NCBI GenBank assembly: GCA_001769125.1
Contig: MEOG01000041.1
Span: 108,551 to 172,550 of the forward strand
Length of the DNA: 64,000 nucleotides
Reading direction: 5' to 3'
Source: Bacteroidetes bacterium GWF2_35_48
GTDB lineage: Bacteria > Bacteroidota > Bacteroidia > Bacteroidales > GWF2-35-48
Made by a program: the position numbers and the translations under genes. Positions 19,132 to 29,777 of the stretch are shown here, piece after piece; positions within the stretch are counted from its first letter, which is position 1; every line of letters starts with the position of its first letter. The notes below the pieces were generated by a model. That model ran no database searches, had not been told where the DNA came from, and saw only the letters and a program-made list of their open reading frames with translations.

Positions 19132-21825
19132 TTATTCAACCAATGTAACAACACCACTTTTTCTATGGAAAGTCCCATTTAAATCTGTAAATTCTGCAAA
19201 CCAAACATACGAATCAATTGGAGCGAGAAAGCCTGCTATTCTGCCGTTCCAGCCCTGGTTAATATCTTTTGTTATATAAACCTGCAAGCCCCAGCGATCA
19301 AAAATTCGAAGAGAAAAACTGTTTTCATCAATACCGCTGACAAAAACATTGAAAGAATTATTATTATAATCTTTACCGGGAGTAAAAGCTGTGGGGGCAT
19401 AAAAGATAAGAGCATCGCTTATTGTTACATTTTTCACAATTGTATCTGTACAAGAAAATTCATTCTCAATTACCAGCTGAACAGGATAAGTTCCAGGAGC
19501 TGAATAGAAGTGTGATGGATTACGATGCAGCGAATCAACAGAAGCATCGCCAAAATCCCAAAAATATATAGAAAAAGTGCCTGAATAATTTAAAAATGAT
19601 ATCTCAGGTTTCAGCATGGATGCAGCTTGCGGATAGAAATCAAAATTAGCTATGGGCAAGGGATATACCTTTACGGGTTGTATTATTGAGTAATGAGTAT
19701 TGCATGAATTCGGAGATATTAAATCAAGCGAAATTGAATATTCGCCGGGCAAAGAATAATGATGTTCTGCAACTAAAAACGAAGATTCAGAGCCATCTCC
19801 AAACATCCAATGCACAATATTTGACGAATCTGTATTCAATGCTGAAAACAAAACCGACAAAGGAACACATCCGCTCTGAACTGAAATATGTGGTGTTGCA
19901 GAAGGTGATTCTTTCACGAAAACAAAAACAGAGTCAAATACTTTTGTTGAGCCGCATTCATCGCCCATACTAAATAATACATTCGAAGTCTCATGCACAC
20001 TGCAGGAATAGGGAAACACAATACTTAAAGTGTCTTCTAAAAAATAATGATACGATTCACCTGTTCCTCCGAAAGCGCTTGCTGAAAACGTAACAATTTC
20101 ATCAGGGCAAATACTGTCTTTATCTGCAATTACATGAAGACTTAAAGAAGGAAGCACTTCAATATTTATATTCTGAATCTGGCTTGAACAATTATTAGCA
20201 TCATAAGCAAATACAGATATAGAAGAATTCGTTTGTGGCGAAAAATTATAACTTGTTCCTGAAATTGTATCAGACCCAAAAATCCAGAAAAATTGATACG
20301 GCGCAGTTCCTCCGTCAGCAACAGTTGAAAGAGAAATTTCTGCTCCATTACATACCTGCATATCGGGAACTTCAGCCAAACTAACAACAGTATTTGAAAT
20401 GATAAAGCTTTTAATTTTTTCACACAGATTTGCATCTTTTACCGTTACAGAATAAACACCTTCATATAAATTATAAATTTCCGATTCGATGGAAGCGTTT
20501 GACCACAAATAAGTGTAAGGTGGAGTTCCTCCGGAAACACTGATATGAATTTCGCCATTTGAAGAATCAACACAAGCATTTACAATGTTATCTGTTATTA
20601 AAATATCAGAAGGTTCAGAAATAAAAAAAACAGCAACATGCGAACAACCCAATGAATCTGTTACTGTAACTGCATATTGACCTGCAAGAAGATTATCTAA
20701 AGAAGAAGTAAATTGAGGAGGATTCGTATTCCATAAGTAAGAATAAGGAGGCAAACCACCAGAAACAATTACAGAGGCGGAACCATCAGATGCACCGTAG
20801 CATGTAGCATCAACGTGATTTTCCTGTACAATTAGCGCAGGAGGATTTTGCAATACATACGTTTCAATTGTTTCACAGCCAAAAGCATCTGTTACTGTAA
20901 GAAAATAGGTATCTGCGGGAATATTGTATACAGAAGCTGAAGTGCTGCCATTCGACCATGAATACGTATAGGGTGCGCGGGGATATCCAATAATAGAAAG
21001 ATTTGCTTCTATGCTTCCTGAACTTTCTCCATTACAAACAGGTAAATTATCCGACAAAACAATATCAAGATGATAAATACTATCAAAACCGGCATTACAT
21101 GCTTTTGGAGTTCCACCGGGGATTTGAGAAAGCTCCCATTCCAAACTTCCATCATTTTTACGCGCAAAAGAAAAACCTGATCCGAAAATTGTATTTCCAC
21201 AAAACTGAATACCTGGAAACTGGCTTGCTCGAATCATTGTACCGGGGCTGCAACAGGTACACCGCTGAATATTTGTTTCCACATCACAGGCATATTGGGG
21301 AGAAGTATTCAAATCACCAGGATTTCCTGTAGCATTCCAATAAACAGCCGATTTCGGGTGAGATGACATATCGTACAATGCAATCCAACCCGCCTGATCG
21401 TTCAGCCACCAACGTTTTGTCATGCAAAAAACAGAATCAACGGCGGTAAGTATATTAAAATCTCTGATTGTACAAGCATCCCCTCCTACAACAATATAAC
21501 CAAGTGGAGGAATTGTGGTACCGCCAAAAAAGCGAAAAACCCCTTTATTGGTATCATTCCCGAAACTCATATTGGAAGCCATTAAATAGCATCCAAGATC
21601 AATTGTATCACAGGGACTCATATTGTAGAACTCTATCCATTGTGCGCTGTACATAGGTCCATAACCCGTCTGCGAACCATTATCATACAATGAATTTGCT
21701 CCGGCATCCACAGGAGTTACCATCACTTCATTAATAACAACAGGGAAACCTTGTGCAAAAAGAAAGTTTATCGGAAAAAAAAATACGAATAAAAAAAGAA
21801 AAACTATTTTTTTATCTACATACAT
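19132..21825 (-). CDS. Large secreted protein with SprB and PKD repeats and T9SS type B C-terminus
   Basis: Secreted or cell-surface protein (897 residues). Signal peptide (about 1-24) is followed by a lamin-tail-like domain (about 25-190; VVINEVMVTPVD, QWIEFYN). SprB-type repeats of about 75 residues, each with the pattern C..G..G......GG.PPY.Y.W, span about 260-560, and PKD domains (W.FGDG, WDFGDASVDS) about 620-800. The last 85 residues (FTPGKDYNNNSFNVF, FSLRIFDRWGLQV) form a gliding-motility-type sorting domain, so export by the type IX system is expected. Its role may be adhesion or gliding. A -7 box TAATTTTG (21848-21855, minus strand) lies just upstream. It stands between rplQ and eno and is clearly a lineage-specific insert. 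Confidence 0.88.
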   Translation of the reverse strand: MYVDKKIVFLFLFVFFFPINFLFAQGFPVVINEVMVTPVDAGANSLYDNGSQTGYGPMYSAQWIEFYNMSPCDTIDLGCYLMASNMSFGNDTNKGVFRFFGGTTIPPLGYIVVGGDACTIRDFNILTAVDSVFCMTKRWWLNDQAGWIALYDMSSHPKSAVYWNATGNPGDLNTSPQYACDVETNIQRCTCCSPGTMIRASQFPGIQFCGNTIFGSGFSFARKNDGSLEWELSQIPGGTPKACNAGFDSIYHLDIVLSDNLPVCNGESSGSIEANLSIIGYPRAPYTYSWSNGSTSASVYNIPADTYFLTVTDAFGCETIETYVLQNPPALIVQENHVDATCYGASDGSASVIVSGGLPPYSYLWNTNPPQFTSSLDNLLAGQYAVTVTDSLGCSHVAVFFISEPSDILITDNIVNACVDSSNGEIHISVSGGTPPYTYLWSNASIESEIYNLYEGVYSVTVKDANLCEKIKSFIISNTVVSLAEVPDMQVCNGAEISLSTVADGGTAPYQFFWIFGSDTISGTSYNFSPQTNSSISVFAYDANNCSSQIQNINIEVLPSLSLHVIADKDSICPDEIVTFSASAFGGTGESYHYFLEDTLSIVFPYSCSVHETSNVLFSMGDECGSTKVFDSVFVFVKESPSATPHISVQSGCVPLSVLFSALNTDSSNIVHWMFGDGSESSFLVAEHHYSLPGEYSISLDLISPNSCNTHYSIIQPVKVYPLPIANFDFYPQAASMLKPEISFLNYSGTFSIYFWDFGDASVDSLHRNPSHFYSAPGTYPVQLVIENEFSCTDTIVKNVTISDALIFYAPTAFTPGKDYNNNSFNVFVSGIDENSFSLRIFDRWGLQVYITKDINQGWNGRIAGFLAPIDSYVWFAEFTDLNGTFHRKSGVVTLVE

Positions 21826-21890
21826 TTTATATGAAATTCAATTCATACAAAATTAGGAAATAAAAAACGAACAAGGATATAAAAATAAAA

Positions 21891-21912
21891 AAAGGAGGTT
21901 AAAGCCTCCTTT
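21891..21912 (-). terminator. Terminator of the ribosomal protein supercluster
   Basis: Arms aaaggagg (21891-21898) and cctccttt (21905-21912) with a 6-nt loop, followed on the minus strand by a T-rich run. It lies 8 bp after the rplQ stop and closes the rpsL-rplQ run. Confidence 0.85.
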
Positions 21913-21919
21913 CATTATA

Positions 21920-22492
21920 TTATTTTTTTGTTTCCTCACCAGACTCGGGTTTTGCTTTTTTCCGGGTTCTGGTTTTTTTAGGTTTTTCTTCAGCGGCAAC
22001 TTCCTGCGTTGTTTCAGCAACAGGAGTCTCAGCTTCAACAGTAGTAGCTGCTTCTTTTTTCTTAACAACAGGTTTCCTGCGTCTTGTAGTTTTTGCTTTA
22101 ACTTCAGCTTTAACTTTCGTTGAAAGCATATTTTCGTTGTAATCAACAAGCTCTATAATACACATATCTGCATTATCACCCAAACGATTTCCTATCCTGA
22201 GAATCCGTGTATATCCTCCCTGACGACTGGCAATTTTCTGTGCAACTTCGCGGTATAATTCCGTTACCGCAAATTTATTTTTTAAATAGCTAAACACAAC
22301 CCTTCTTGAATGCGTTGAGTCGTCTTTCGATTTTGTAATCAGAGGCTCAATATATTTTTTTAATTCTTTTGCCTTTGCAACAGTCGTTTCAATTCTCTTG
22401 TGCATAATCAAGGAAGTAGCCATATTTGAGAGCATTGCTTTTCTGTGGGAGCTTGTTCTTCCTAAATGATTTACTGTCTTTCCGTGTCTCAT
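21920..22492 (-). CDS. rplQ: 50S ribosomal protein L17 with C-terminal tail
   Basis: Large-subunit protein L17. The family core covers residues 1 to about 118 ([55 protein letters not shown]). It is followed by about 70 residues rich in Lys, Ala, Glu and Thr that are not part of the usual protein (about 115-130 residues). Such tails occur in Bacteroidota L17. It is the last gene of the alpha operon. Confidence 0.97.
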   Translation of the reverse strand: MRHGKTVNHLGRTSSHRKAMLSNMATSLIMHKRIETTVAKAKELKKYIEPLITKSKDDSTHSRRVVFSYLKNKFAVTELYREVAQKIASRQGGYTRILRIGNRLGDNADMCIIELVDYNENMLSTKVKAEVKAKTTRRRKPVVKKKEAATTVEAETPVAETTQEVAAEEKPKKTRTRKKAKPESGEETKK

Positions 22493-22567
22493 TTTAATTT
22501 ACGATTTACAATTTGAGTTTACGCTTTCATGCTATCATGAGTCAGCTCAACAAAATTTATATGATAA

Positions 22568-23560
22568 TTATTCTTTATCTAATTTATATTTACCTATATC
22601 CATTCCAAAAGAAAGGTTCATGGATACCAAAAGTTCATCTAATTCTGTCAATGATTTTTTACCAAAATTTCTGAATTTAAGTAAGTCATTTTTATTGAAA
22701 GTGCAAAGGTCTCCCAATGTTTCAACATCAGCCGCTTTAAGACAATTAAGCGCTCTTACAGAAAGATCTAAATCTACAAGTTTTGTTTTAAGCAACTGGC
22801 GCATGTGAAGCACTTCTTCATCGAATTCTTCATTTTCATAAGATTCATCTGAATCGAGTGTAATTTTTTCGTCTGAAAAAAGCATAAAGTGATAGATGAG
22901 AATTTTCGCAGCCTCTTTCAATGCATCTTTAGGAGCAATAGAACCATCGGTTTTAATCTCAATAATCAGCTTTTCATAGTCAGTTTTCTGTTCAACCCTT
23001 ATATTTTCAATCTGATAATTTACATTTTTAATAGGCGTGAAAATAGAGCTTACGGGAATAAGACCCAGTTCCATATCAGGAAAACGATTTTCTTCTGCAG
23101 GAACATAACCTCTTCCTTTATTGATGCTTATTTCCATTTGCATTTTAACCTTTGGGTCAAGATGACAAATAATAAGTTCAGGATTTAAAATTTTAAATCC
23201 GATAAGAAATTTCCCGATATCACCAGCTGTAAATTTATCCTGTCCGGCAACAGTAACCGTTGCTTTTTCATTATCAACACCATCAATCTGCCGTTTAAAA
23301 CGAACCTGTTTCAGATTCAAAATAATTTCCGTAACATCTTCTACCACGCCCTTAACGGTAGAAAATTCATGCTCTACACCTTCAATTTTAATATTTGTTA
23401 TTGCATATCCCTCCAATGAAGAAAGCAGAATTCTTCTTAAGGCATTTCCAACAGTAATACCATAACCGGGTTCTAAAGGACGAAACTCAAATTTTCCGTA
23501 CTGATCGTCCGCTTCGATCATGATAACTTTATCGGGTTTCTGAAAAGCTAATATTGCCAT
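22568..23560 (-). CDS. rpoA: DNA-directed RNA polymerase subunit alpha
   Basis: Dimerises to start RNA polymerase assembly. The N-terminal domain (1 to about 235) has [22 protein letters not shown] and [17 protein letters not shown]; the C-terminal domain (about 255-320) has [22 protein letters not shown] and [14 protein letters not shown], which in the family contacts UP elements and activators. Length 330 is standard. It lies between rpsD and rplQ as in the usual alpha operon. Confidence 0.98.
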   Translation of the reverse strand: MAILAFQKPDKVIMIEADDQYGKFEFRPLEPGYGITVGNALRRILLSSLEGYAITNIKIEGVEHEFSTVKGVVEDVTEIILNLKQVRFKRQIDGVDNEKATVTVAGQDKFTAGDIGKFLIGFKILNPELIICHLDPKVKMQMEISINKGRGYVPAEENRFPDMELGLIPVSSIFTPIKNVNYQIENIRVEQKTDYEKLIIEIKTDGSIAPKDALKEAAKILIYHFMLFSDEKITLDSDESYENEEFDEEVLHMRQLLKTKLVDLDLSVRALNCLKAADVETLGDLCTFNKNDLLKFRNFGKKSLTELDELLVSMNLSFGMDIGKYKLDKE

Positions 23561-23620
23561 ATTGTTGATTTAAATTTTACGATTTCGATTACTTGGAAAA
23601 AATAAAGAATATCAATTTAA

Positions 23621-24229
23621 TTATTTTGAATACAATTCAACGATTAATTGTTCTTTGATGTTTTCAGGAATATTTGTTCTTTCAGGAACACTCATAAACT
23701 TACCGGTCATCATTGATTCATCCCATTCAAGCCATGTAAATTTTGAAGATCTGTTTGATGCCAGCGAATTGGTAATAACCTCCATAGATTTGGATTTTTC
23801 GCGAACAGCAATAATATCTCCGGGTTTTACAAAACAGGAAGGAATATTTACAACTTTTCCATTAATGGTAATATGCCTGTGGGAAACAAGTTGTCTTGCG
23901 CCATCGCGGGTTGGAGCAATTCCAAGGCGATAAACAACATTGTCTAATCTCGATTCAAGCAATTGGAGTAAAATTTCTCCAGTAATCCCTTTTTTACTGG
24001 CTGCTTTACTAAAAGTAAGAGCAAATTGTTTCTCTAAAACGCCATAGGTATATTTGCATTTCTGTTTTTCTTTCAACTGTATGCCATAAATTGACATTTT
24101 TTTCCTTTTTGCATTTGATCCATGAGATCCGGGAGGATTACTGCTTTTGTCAAAATTTTTATCCGGTCCGTAAATAGGTTCCCCAAATTTTCTTGAAATT
24201 CTCGTTTTTGGTCCAATATATCTTGCCAT
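23621..24229 (-). CDS. rpsD: 30S ribosomal protein S4
   Basis: Primary 16S rRNA-binding protein that starts assembly of the 30S body; in many bacteria it also represses the alpha operon. Seen: [19 protein letters not shown], the S4 RNA-binding motif [20 protein letters not shown] and [18 protein letters not shown]. The N-terminus lacks the four-cysteine zinc site, so this is the zinc-free form. Length 202. Confidence 0.97.
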   Translation of the reverse strand: MARYIGPKTRISRKFGEPIYGPDKNFDKSSNPPGSHGSNAKRKKMSIYGIQLKEKQKCKYTYGVLEKQFALTFSKAASKKGITGEILLQLLESRLDNVVYRLGIAPTRDGARQLVSHRHITINGKVVNIPSCFVKPGDIIAVREKSKSMEVITNSLASNRSSKFTWLEWDESMMTGKFMSVPERTNIPENIKEQLIVELYSK

Positions 24230-24292
24230 TCTGTATTAATTTTTTAATTTAGTTTTGAAATTTATGTGTGCAAATCCCAATTATGAAATTTA

Positions 24293-24682
24293 TTATACTC
24301 TTCTTCTTTTGGGAGGTCTGCAACCATTGTGCGGAAGCGGAGTAACATCAACGATTTCTGTTACTTCAATTCCAACATTATTAACAGTTCTGATAGCTGC
24401 TTCTCTTCCTGAGCCTGGTCCTTTAACAAAAGCCTTGACTTTACGTAAACCAAGATCGAAAGCAACCTTTCCACAATCTTCAGCAGCCATCTGCGCTGCA
24501 TAAGGAGTATTCTTTTTAGAACCCCTGAATCCCTTTTTTCCTGATGATGACCAGGAAATAACCTGTCCTTCACCATTTGTGAGGGTAACAATAATATTAT
24601 TGAAAGAAGAGTGAACGTGAAGCTGTCCTACTGGATCAACTTTTACTACTTTTTTCTTTGTAACTTTTGTTTTCTTTGCCAT
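24293..24682 (-). CDS. rpsK: 30S ribosomal protein S11
   Basis: Platform protein of the 30S subunit near the E site. Seen: [37 protein letters not shown] and the C-terminal [16 protein letters not shown]. Length 129, standard. Lies between rpsM and rpsD. Confidence 0.97.
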   Translation of the reverse strand: MAKKTKVTKKKVVKVDPVGQLHVHSSFNNIIVTLTNGEGQVISWSSSGKKGFRGSKKNTPYAAQMAAEDCGKVAFDLGLRKVKAFVKGPGSGREAAIRTVNNVGIEVTEIVDVTPLPHNGCRPPKRRRV

Positions 24683-24728
24683 AGTATATGAAATGATGTA
24701 TTAAGACCGCCGGTGCGATTATGATTTC

Positions 24729-25106
24729 CTATTTAGTTGCTTTTTTCTTATTAGCTACCGTTTTCTTTTTGCCTCTTCTTGTTCTGGCATTTGTACGTGT
24801 ACGCTGACCTCTGACAGGTAAACCCAAACGATGTCTGATTCCGCGATAACAGTTAATATCAAGCAAACGTTTAATGTTTAACTGCACTTGGGAACGTAAT
24901 TCTCCTTCAAGAGTACAGGTAGAACTAATTGCATTTCTGATTGCTGTCATCTGTTCATCTGTCCAACTCTTCACTTTTAAATTTTTGTCAACATTTGCCA
25001 TTTCAAGGATTCTGCCTGATGTACTCTTGCCAATACCAAAAATATAAGTAAGCGCAATTTCGCCTCTTTTATTATCAGGGATATCTACTCCTGCGATTCT
25101 AGCCAT
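24729..25106 (-). CDS. rpsM: 30S ribosomal protein S13
   Basis: Head protein of the 30S subunit that touches the P-site tRNA and the bridge to the 50S. Seen: [54 protein letters not shown], and a Lys-rich tail. Length 125, standard. Confidence 0.97.
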   Translation of the reverse strand: MARIAGVDIPDNKRGEIALTYIFGIGKSTSGRILEMANVDKNLKVKSWTDEQMTAIRNAISSTCTLEGELRSQVQLNIKRLLDINCYRGIRHRLGLPVRGQRTRTNARTRRGKKKTVANKKKATK

Positions 25107-25139
25107 ATAATATACTTATTTTATAAATTAATTTTCTGA

Positions 25140-25256
25140 TTATTTCTGACGCATTTTATACTTAGGATTCTTTTTATTAATCACTAATAAGCGACCTTTT
25201 CTCCTGACGATTTTGCAATCGGCTGTTCTTTTTTTTATTGATACTTTTATTTTCAT
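25140..25256 (-). CDS. rpmJ: 50S ribosomal protein L36
   Basis: 38-residue protein read directly from the DNA: it begins [17 protein letters not shown] and ends [12 protein letters not shown], the L36 pattern. Only one cysteine remains, so the Cys3-His zinc site of canonical L36 is missing; this is the zinc-independent form. It lies between infA and rpsM, its usual place. ATG at 25256, stop at 25140-25142. Confidence 0.93.
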   Translation of the reverse strand: MKIKVSIKKRTADCKIVRRKGRLLVINKKNPKYKMRQK

Positions 25257-25264
25257 CACTAATA

Positions 25265-25483
25265 TTATTTATATCTGAATGTAATTCTTCCTTTCGTTAA
25301 ATCATACGGAGACATTTCTACGCGAACCTTATCACCGGTTAATATTTTTATATAATTCATCCTCATTTTACCGGAGATATGGGCAGTAATTATGTGCCCG
25401 TTCTCTAATTGTACACGAAACATAGCATTGGATAATGCTTCAATAATCTGCCCGTCTTGTTCGATTGATGCTTGTTTTGCCAT
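25265..25483 (-). CDS. infA: Translation initiation factor IF-1
   Basis: Single OB-fold factor that occupies the 30S A site during initiation. Seen: [37 protein letters not shown] and [20 protein letters not shown]. Length 72 is exact for the family. Located between map and rpmJ, 1 bp after the map stop. Confidence 0.97.
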   Translation of the reverse strand: MAKQASIEQDGQIIEALSNAMFRVQLENGHIITAHISGKMRMNYIKILTGDKVRVEMSPYDLTKGRITFRYK

Positions 25484-25484
25484 G

Positions 25485-26264
25485 TTATTTTTTTCCGTCT
25501 AAAACTTCTTCGATAAATTTAAATGTTGATAATATATCTGGTTTATCGTCTTTTATTGCAATGCTGTGCTCAAAATGAGCCGATGGTTTATTGTCGCGTG
25601 TTGTGATAGTCCACCCATCTTTACCCTGAATTACCTCTTTTTTACCGGCATTAATCATGGGTTCAATTGCAATGGTCAAGCCTTTTTTAAGAATCATTCC
25701 GCTTCCACGTTTTCCGAAATTCGGAACTTCCGGTTTTTCATGTAGATTTTTTCCAACTCCATGCCCAACCAAATCTCTTACAACAGAAAAACCATGTGTT
25801 TCAGCATGATTCTGAATTGTCCAGCTAATATCTCCCAACCTGTTTCCGACTCTTGCTTTTTCAATTCCTAAAAGCAAACTTTCTTTTGTTACTTTTAATA
25901 ATTCCAGTGTTTCAACAACAACTTCGCCAACAGTAAAAGTGTACGCACTATCGCCATGAAAACCGTTTTTATAAACCCCACAATCAACAGAAATAATATC
26001 TCCCTCTTTTAAGGTGTAATCTGAAGGAATGCCATGAACAACCTGAGAATTTACAGAAGTACAAATAGATTTCGGATATCCATTATAATGTAAAAATCCT
26101 GGAACTCCTCCCTGACTTCTGATGTACTCCTCAGCAACTTTATCTAATTGTAAAGTTGTTACTCCGGGTTTAATAAGTTTCGCTAGTTCAGCAAGAGTAC
26201 GGGACACAATTTGATTACTCTCTCTGAGTAATTCTATTTCGTCGTCCGTTTTAAAAAAAACCAT
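25485..26264 (-). CDS. map: Methionine aminopeptidase type I
   Basis: Removes the initiator methionine from nascent proteins; a two-metal enzyme. Seen: [17 protein letters not shown] (catalytic His), the metal ligands in [36 protein letters not shown] and LTIAIEPMI. The start is placed at ATG 26264; the codon before it in frame (26267) is TTG and would add only one residue. Length 259. It follows secY, the common arrangement in the spc operon. Confidence 0.97.
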   Translation of the reverse strand: MVFFKTDDEIELLRESNQIVSRTLAELAKLIKPGVTTLQLDKVAEEYIRSQGGVPGFLHYNGYPKSICTSVNSQVVHGIPSDYTLKEGDIISVDCGVYKNGFHGDSAYTFTVGEVVVETLELLKVTKESLLLGIEKARVGNRLGDISWTIQNHAETHGFSVVRDLVGHGVGKNLHEKPEVPNFGKRGSGMILKKGLTIAIEPMINAGKKEVIQGKDGWTITTRDNKPSAHFEHSIAIKDDKPDILSTFKFIEEVLDGKK

Positions 26265-26313
26265 CAAAGAACGTTTTTTGTGATTCTAAGTTTATCTTTA
26301 AATCACAGATTAT

Positions 26314-27654
26314 TTACATTGCAGTTGCTCCTGCTGTTCTACCTTTAATACGCCCGCTCTTCATCAGACCATCGTAATGTCTCATAAGTAGATGACTTTC
26401 AATTTGCTGTAACGTGTCAAGTACAACCCCGACAAGAATAAGTAAAGAAGTGCCACCATAAAAATGGGCAAACTGATTATTTACACCGCTTATCATAGCA
26501 AATGCGGGAAGAATAGCAACAATAGCTAGAAAAATAGAACCGGGCAATGTAATTCTCGACATCACAGAATCTAAAAACTCAACGGTTTTTCTTCCCGGTT
26601 TTATGCCCGGAATGAAGCCTCCGTTCTTTTTCATATCTTCGGCCATTTGTGTCGGATTAACAATGATTGCAGTATAAAAATATGTAAAAAGGACTATCAG
26701 TAATCCAAAAATAAAATTATACCAAAATCCTGTGTAATCAGCAATTGATGCAGCAAAACCCGTAAGCGCTTCACTTTCAGAAAAACCAATTAACATAATC
26801 GGGATGAACATAAGCGCTTGAGCGAAAATTATTGGCATAACACCTGCAGCATTTACCTTCAAAGGAATATACTGACGTACACCTCCGTATTGTTTATTCC
26901 CAACAATACGTTTCGCATACTGAACAGGAATTTTACGAGTAGCCTGAACAAGAGCAATTGTACCAATCACCACAAGCATCAGCATTACAATTTCAACGAG
27001 GAACATTACTAAACCACCACCTTGTTCTTCAAGCCTTGAAACAAATTCAGCAGCAAGAGAGAAAGGCAGACGGGCAATAATTCCCACCATAATTATCAAA
27101 GAAATTCCGTTTCCGATACCTTTGTCGGTAATCCTTTCGCCAAGCCACATGACAAACATGGTTCCTGTAATAAGAATAGCAACGGATGAGAACCAGAATA
27201 TACCACCATGAAGAACAAAAGCAGATTCAGGAAGCTGCGCTTTCAGGTTGGCAAGATATCCGGGAGCCTGCATTGCAGTAATTATTATTGTGAGATATCT
27301 GGTAATCTGATTTATTTTTTTCCTTCCACTTTCCCCTTCCTTCTGTAATCTCTGGAAATAAGGAATTGCAATACCCATCAACTGCATCACGATTGAAGCA
27401 GAAATGTAGGGCATAATCCCTAAAGCAAAAATAGAAGCATTAGAAAACGCTCCTCCGGAAAACATATCAAGTAATCCCATAATACCTCCGGATGTTTGTT
27501 GTTCCAAAGCAGTAAGCTGCATAGGATCAACACCGGGAATCACAACAAAAGAACCGAACCTGTAAATTAACAGAAAACCAAGGGTTGTAAGAATCCTTGA
27601 TCTGAGTTCTTCAATTTTGTAAATATTTTTTAATATCTCAATAAACTTTCTCAT
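26314..27654 (-). CDS. secY: Preprotein translocase subunit SecY
   Basis: Channel-forming core of the Sec translocon, inner membrane, with ten helices. Seen: RILTTLGFLLIYRFGSFVVI, PGVDP, YISASIVMQL, GERITDKGIGNGISLIIM in the central cytoplasmic part, PLKVNAAGVMPIIFAQ and the cytoplasmic end SHLLMRHYDGLMKSGRIKGR. Length 446. It lies between rplO and map. Confidence 0.98.
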   Translation of the reverse strand: MRKFIEILKNIYKIEELRSRILTTLGFLLIYRFGSFVVIPGVDPMQLTALEQQTSGGIMGLLDMFSGGAFSNASIFALGIMPYISASIVMQLMGIAIPYFQRLQKEGESGRKKINQITRYLTIIITAMQAPGYLANLKAQLPESAFVLHGGIFWFSSVAILITGTMFVMWLGERITDKGIGNGISLIIMVGIIARLPFSLAAEFVSRLEEQGGGLVMFLVEIVMLMLVVIGTIALVQATRKIPVQYAKRIVGNKQYGGVRQYIPLKVNAAGVMPIIFAQALMFIPIMLIGFSESEALTGFAASIADYTGFWYNFIFGLLIVLFTYFYTAIIVNPTQMAEDMKKNGGFIPGIKPGRKTVEFLDSVMSRITLPGSIFLAIVAILPAFAMISGVNNQFAHFYGGTSLLILVGVVLDTLQQIESHLLMRHYDGLMKSGRIKGRTAGATAM

Positions 27655-27660
27655 CGAAAT

Positions 27661-28110
27661 TTAGATTTTAATAACCGTACCATCTAATGCTTCAATCGCC
27701 TGCTGAGCTGATTTTGAAAAAGCGTGCGCTTTCACTTCCAGTTTCAAAGTAAGACTACCATTACCAAGAATTTTAATAAGTGCTTTCTTTGATATCAGAC
27801 CATAATCAGCCAAAACTTGCGGGTCAATAGCTGTCAGATTATATTTTTCGGCAATAAACTGTAATGATTTCAGATTAATGCCTTTGTATTCTTTTCTGTT
27901 AATGTTTTTAAAACCGAATTTTGGAGAAGTTCTCTGAATAGGCATCTGTCCTCCCTGATGGCCGATTTTTCTTTCATATCCGGCTCTTGCCTGAGCACCT
28001 TTGTTCCCTCTTGTAGAAGTAGCACCTTTACCGGAACCCTGACCTCTACCCACTCTTTTCTTTTCCTTTTTTACAGATCCTTCTGCAGGTTTTAAGTTAT
28101 GTAAGTTCAT
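27661..28110 (-). CDS. rplO: 50S ribosomal protein L15
   Basis: Late-assembly 23S-binding protein. Seen: MNLHNLKPAEGSVKKEKKRV, the Gly/Arg-rich GRGQGSGKGATSTRGNKGAQ, KIGHQGGQMPIQRTSPKFGF and the C-terminal VKAHAFSKSAQQAIEALDG. Length 149. It is 6 bp before secY. Confidence 0.97.
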   Translation of the reverse strand: MNLHNLKPAEGSVKKEKKRVGRGQGSGKGATSTRGNKGAQARAGYERKIGHQGGQMPIQRTSPKFGFKNINRKEYKGINLKSLQFIAEKYNLTAIDPQVLADYGLISKKALIKILGNGSLTLKLEVKAHAFSKSAQQAIEALDGTVIKI

Positions 28111-28117
28111 AAAAAAA

Positions 28118-28300
28118 TTATTTAATTTCTTCTACTTCAATTAAATGTAAAACTTTCTTTGTCATACCGACAATCTGGGGAGAAGCTTCTTTCTCAACCG
28201 ACTTATTGATCCTTCCAAGTCCAAGAGCTTCAAGCGTTCTTTTTTGTCTCAGGGAACTTCCGATCTGACTTTTTCTCTGCGTAATTTTTATCTTCGTCAT
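28118..28300 (-). CDS. rpmD: 50S ribosomal protein L30
   Basis: Small 50S protein (60 residues). Seen: KIKITQRKSQIGSSLRQKRT, LEALGLGRINKSV and the terminal LHLIEVEEI. The start is the ATG at 28300; a longer frame reaching 28339 would run into rpsE and is not needed. Confidence 0.96.
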   Translation of the reverse strand: MTKIKITQRKSQIGSSLRQKRTLEALGLGRINKSVEKEASPQIVGMTKKVLHLIEVEEIK

Positions 28301-28304
28301 AATC

Positions 28305-28826
28305 TTATCCTTTAAAAACTTTATCCATTGTAATTCCACGGTTCAATGCTACAGTATAGGGATCTCTGAGTTCCATCAGAGCTGTCATTGTCGCTTTAAC
28401 CAAATTGTGAGGATTTGATGATCCCTTTGATTTAGCAATAACATCGGTAATGCCCACACTTTCAAGAACAGCGCGCATTGCACCACCGGCCTTAACGCCT
28501 GTACCATGAGAAGCAGGTTTAATAAATACCTCTGCACCTCCAAATTTAGAAGTCTGTTCGTGAGGAATAGTACCTTTTAGAACATTAACTTTCATTAAAT
28601 TTTTCTTGGCATCTTCAACACCTTTTGCAATAGCAGTGGTTACTTCATTGGCTTTTCCCAATCCGTATCCTACAATGCCATTTTCATTTCCCACCACAAC
28701 AATGGCTGAGAAGCTGAACGTACGACCTCCTTTGGTAACTTTAGTTACTCGCTGGATAGCAACCAAACGATCTTTCAATTCGAGGTCACTGGTTTTTACT
28801 TTTCTTATACTAGTTACTGCTGTCAT
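28305..28826 (-). CDS. rpsE: 30S ribosomal protein S5
   Basis: Protein at the mRNA entry and decoding region. Seen: [60 protein letters not shown]. Length 173. It is 4 bp before rpmD. Confidence 0.97.
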   Translation of the reverse strand: MTAVTSIRKVKTSDLELKDRLVAIQRVTKVTKGGRTFSFSAIVVVGNENGIVGYGLGKANEVTTAIAKGVEDAKKNLMKVNVLKGTIPHEQTSKFGGAEVFIKPASHGTGVKAGGAMRAVLESVGITDVIAKSKGSSNPHNLVKATMTALMELRDPYTVALNRGITMDKVFKG

Positions 28827-28832
28827 AATTTC

Positions 28833-29192
28833 TTAAAATTTTAAACCTCCTTCTCTGGCTGCATCTGCCAATGATTTCACGCGACCATGGTATAAATATC
28901 CATTTCTGTCAAATACTACGGTACTGATACCTTTTTCTAAAGCCAGAGCAGCTATTTTTTTACCCACTAAAGCGGCCTGCTCAATTTTTTTAATCCCTTT
29001 ATTCTCACTGATATCCTTGCATAAGGAAGAAGTAGATAAAATGGTTGCACCATTTAAATCATCAATTAACTGAACAGAAATCTGTTTATTACTTCTGAAC
29101 ACAGTCATGCGGGGTTGTCCGGCTGAACCGGTAATAACCTTACGGATTCTATGTTTAATCCTATCTCTTCTATCTTTTTTTGTTAATGACAT
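28833..29192 (-). CDS. rplR: 50S ribosomal protein L18
   Basis: 5S rRNA-binding protein of the central protuberance. Seen: [58 protein letters not shown] and AREGGLKF. Length 119. Confidence 0.97.
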   Translation of the reverse strand: MSLTKKDRRDRIKHRIRKVITGSAGQPRMTVFRSNKQISVQLIDDLNGATILSTSSLCKDISENKGIKKIEQAALVGKKIAALALEKGISTVVFDRNGYLYHGRVKSLADAAREGGLKF

Positions 29193-29213
29193 TGCTCTTA
29201 TTATTTAATAATT

Positions 29214-29765
29214 TTACTTAGCACTTGCAGATTTGCCTGCTTTTCTTCTTAACACTTCGCCTACGAATTTAATCCCTTTACCTTTATAAGGTTCCGGTGG
29301 TCTGAGGGATCTTATTTTAGCAGCAACATGACCAATTAATTGCTTGTCATGGCTTTTAAGTGTAATAATCGGGTTTGCCCTTTTTTCCTGACGTGTAGCA
29401 ACAATAATTTCAGAAGGCAGCTCAAAAATAATATTGTGAGAATATCCTAAAGATAATTCTAATTGTTGTCCTTTTGCTTCAGCTTTGTAACCAACACCAA
29501 CCAACTCCTGCTCAATGGTATAACCTGTTGAAACACCAATAACCATATTATTGATTAGTGACCTGTATAAACCATGAAGAGATTTATGTTCTTTTGACTC
29601 TGACGGTCTGGTCAAAACTATTTGGTTGTTTTCAATAGAAACATGAATATCTTTTATTTCCTGAGACAATTGTCCTACAGACCCTTTTGTTACAACTTTA
29701 CTATCAGCAAAGGTAACAGTAACGCCTTTTGGAATTTCAATGGGTAATTTTCCTATTCTTGACAT
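29214..29765 (-). CDS. rplF: 50S ribosomal protein L6
   Basis: Two-domain protein near the factor-binding site. Seen: MSRIGKLPIEIPKGV, LHGLYRSLINNMVIGVSTGY and the C-terminal signature IRSLRPPEPYKGKGIKF. Length 183. Confidence 0.97.
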   Translation of the reverse strand: MSRIGKLPIEIPKGVTVTFADSKVVTKGSVGQLSQEIKDIHVSIENNQIVLTRPSESKEHKSLHGLYRSLINNMVIGVSTGYTIEQELVGVGYKAEAKGQQLELSLGYSHNIIFELPSEIIVATRQEKRANPIITLKSHDKQLIGHVAAKIRSLRPPEPYKGKGIKFVGEVLRRKAGKSASAK

Positions 29766-29777
29766 GGTAAAAACAAT

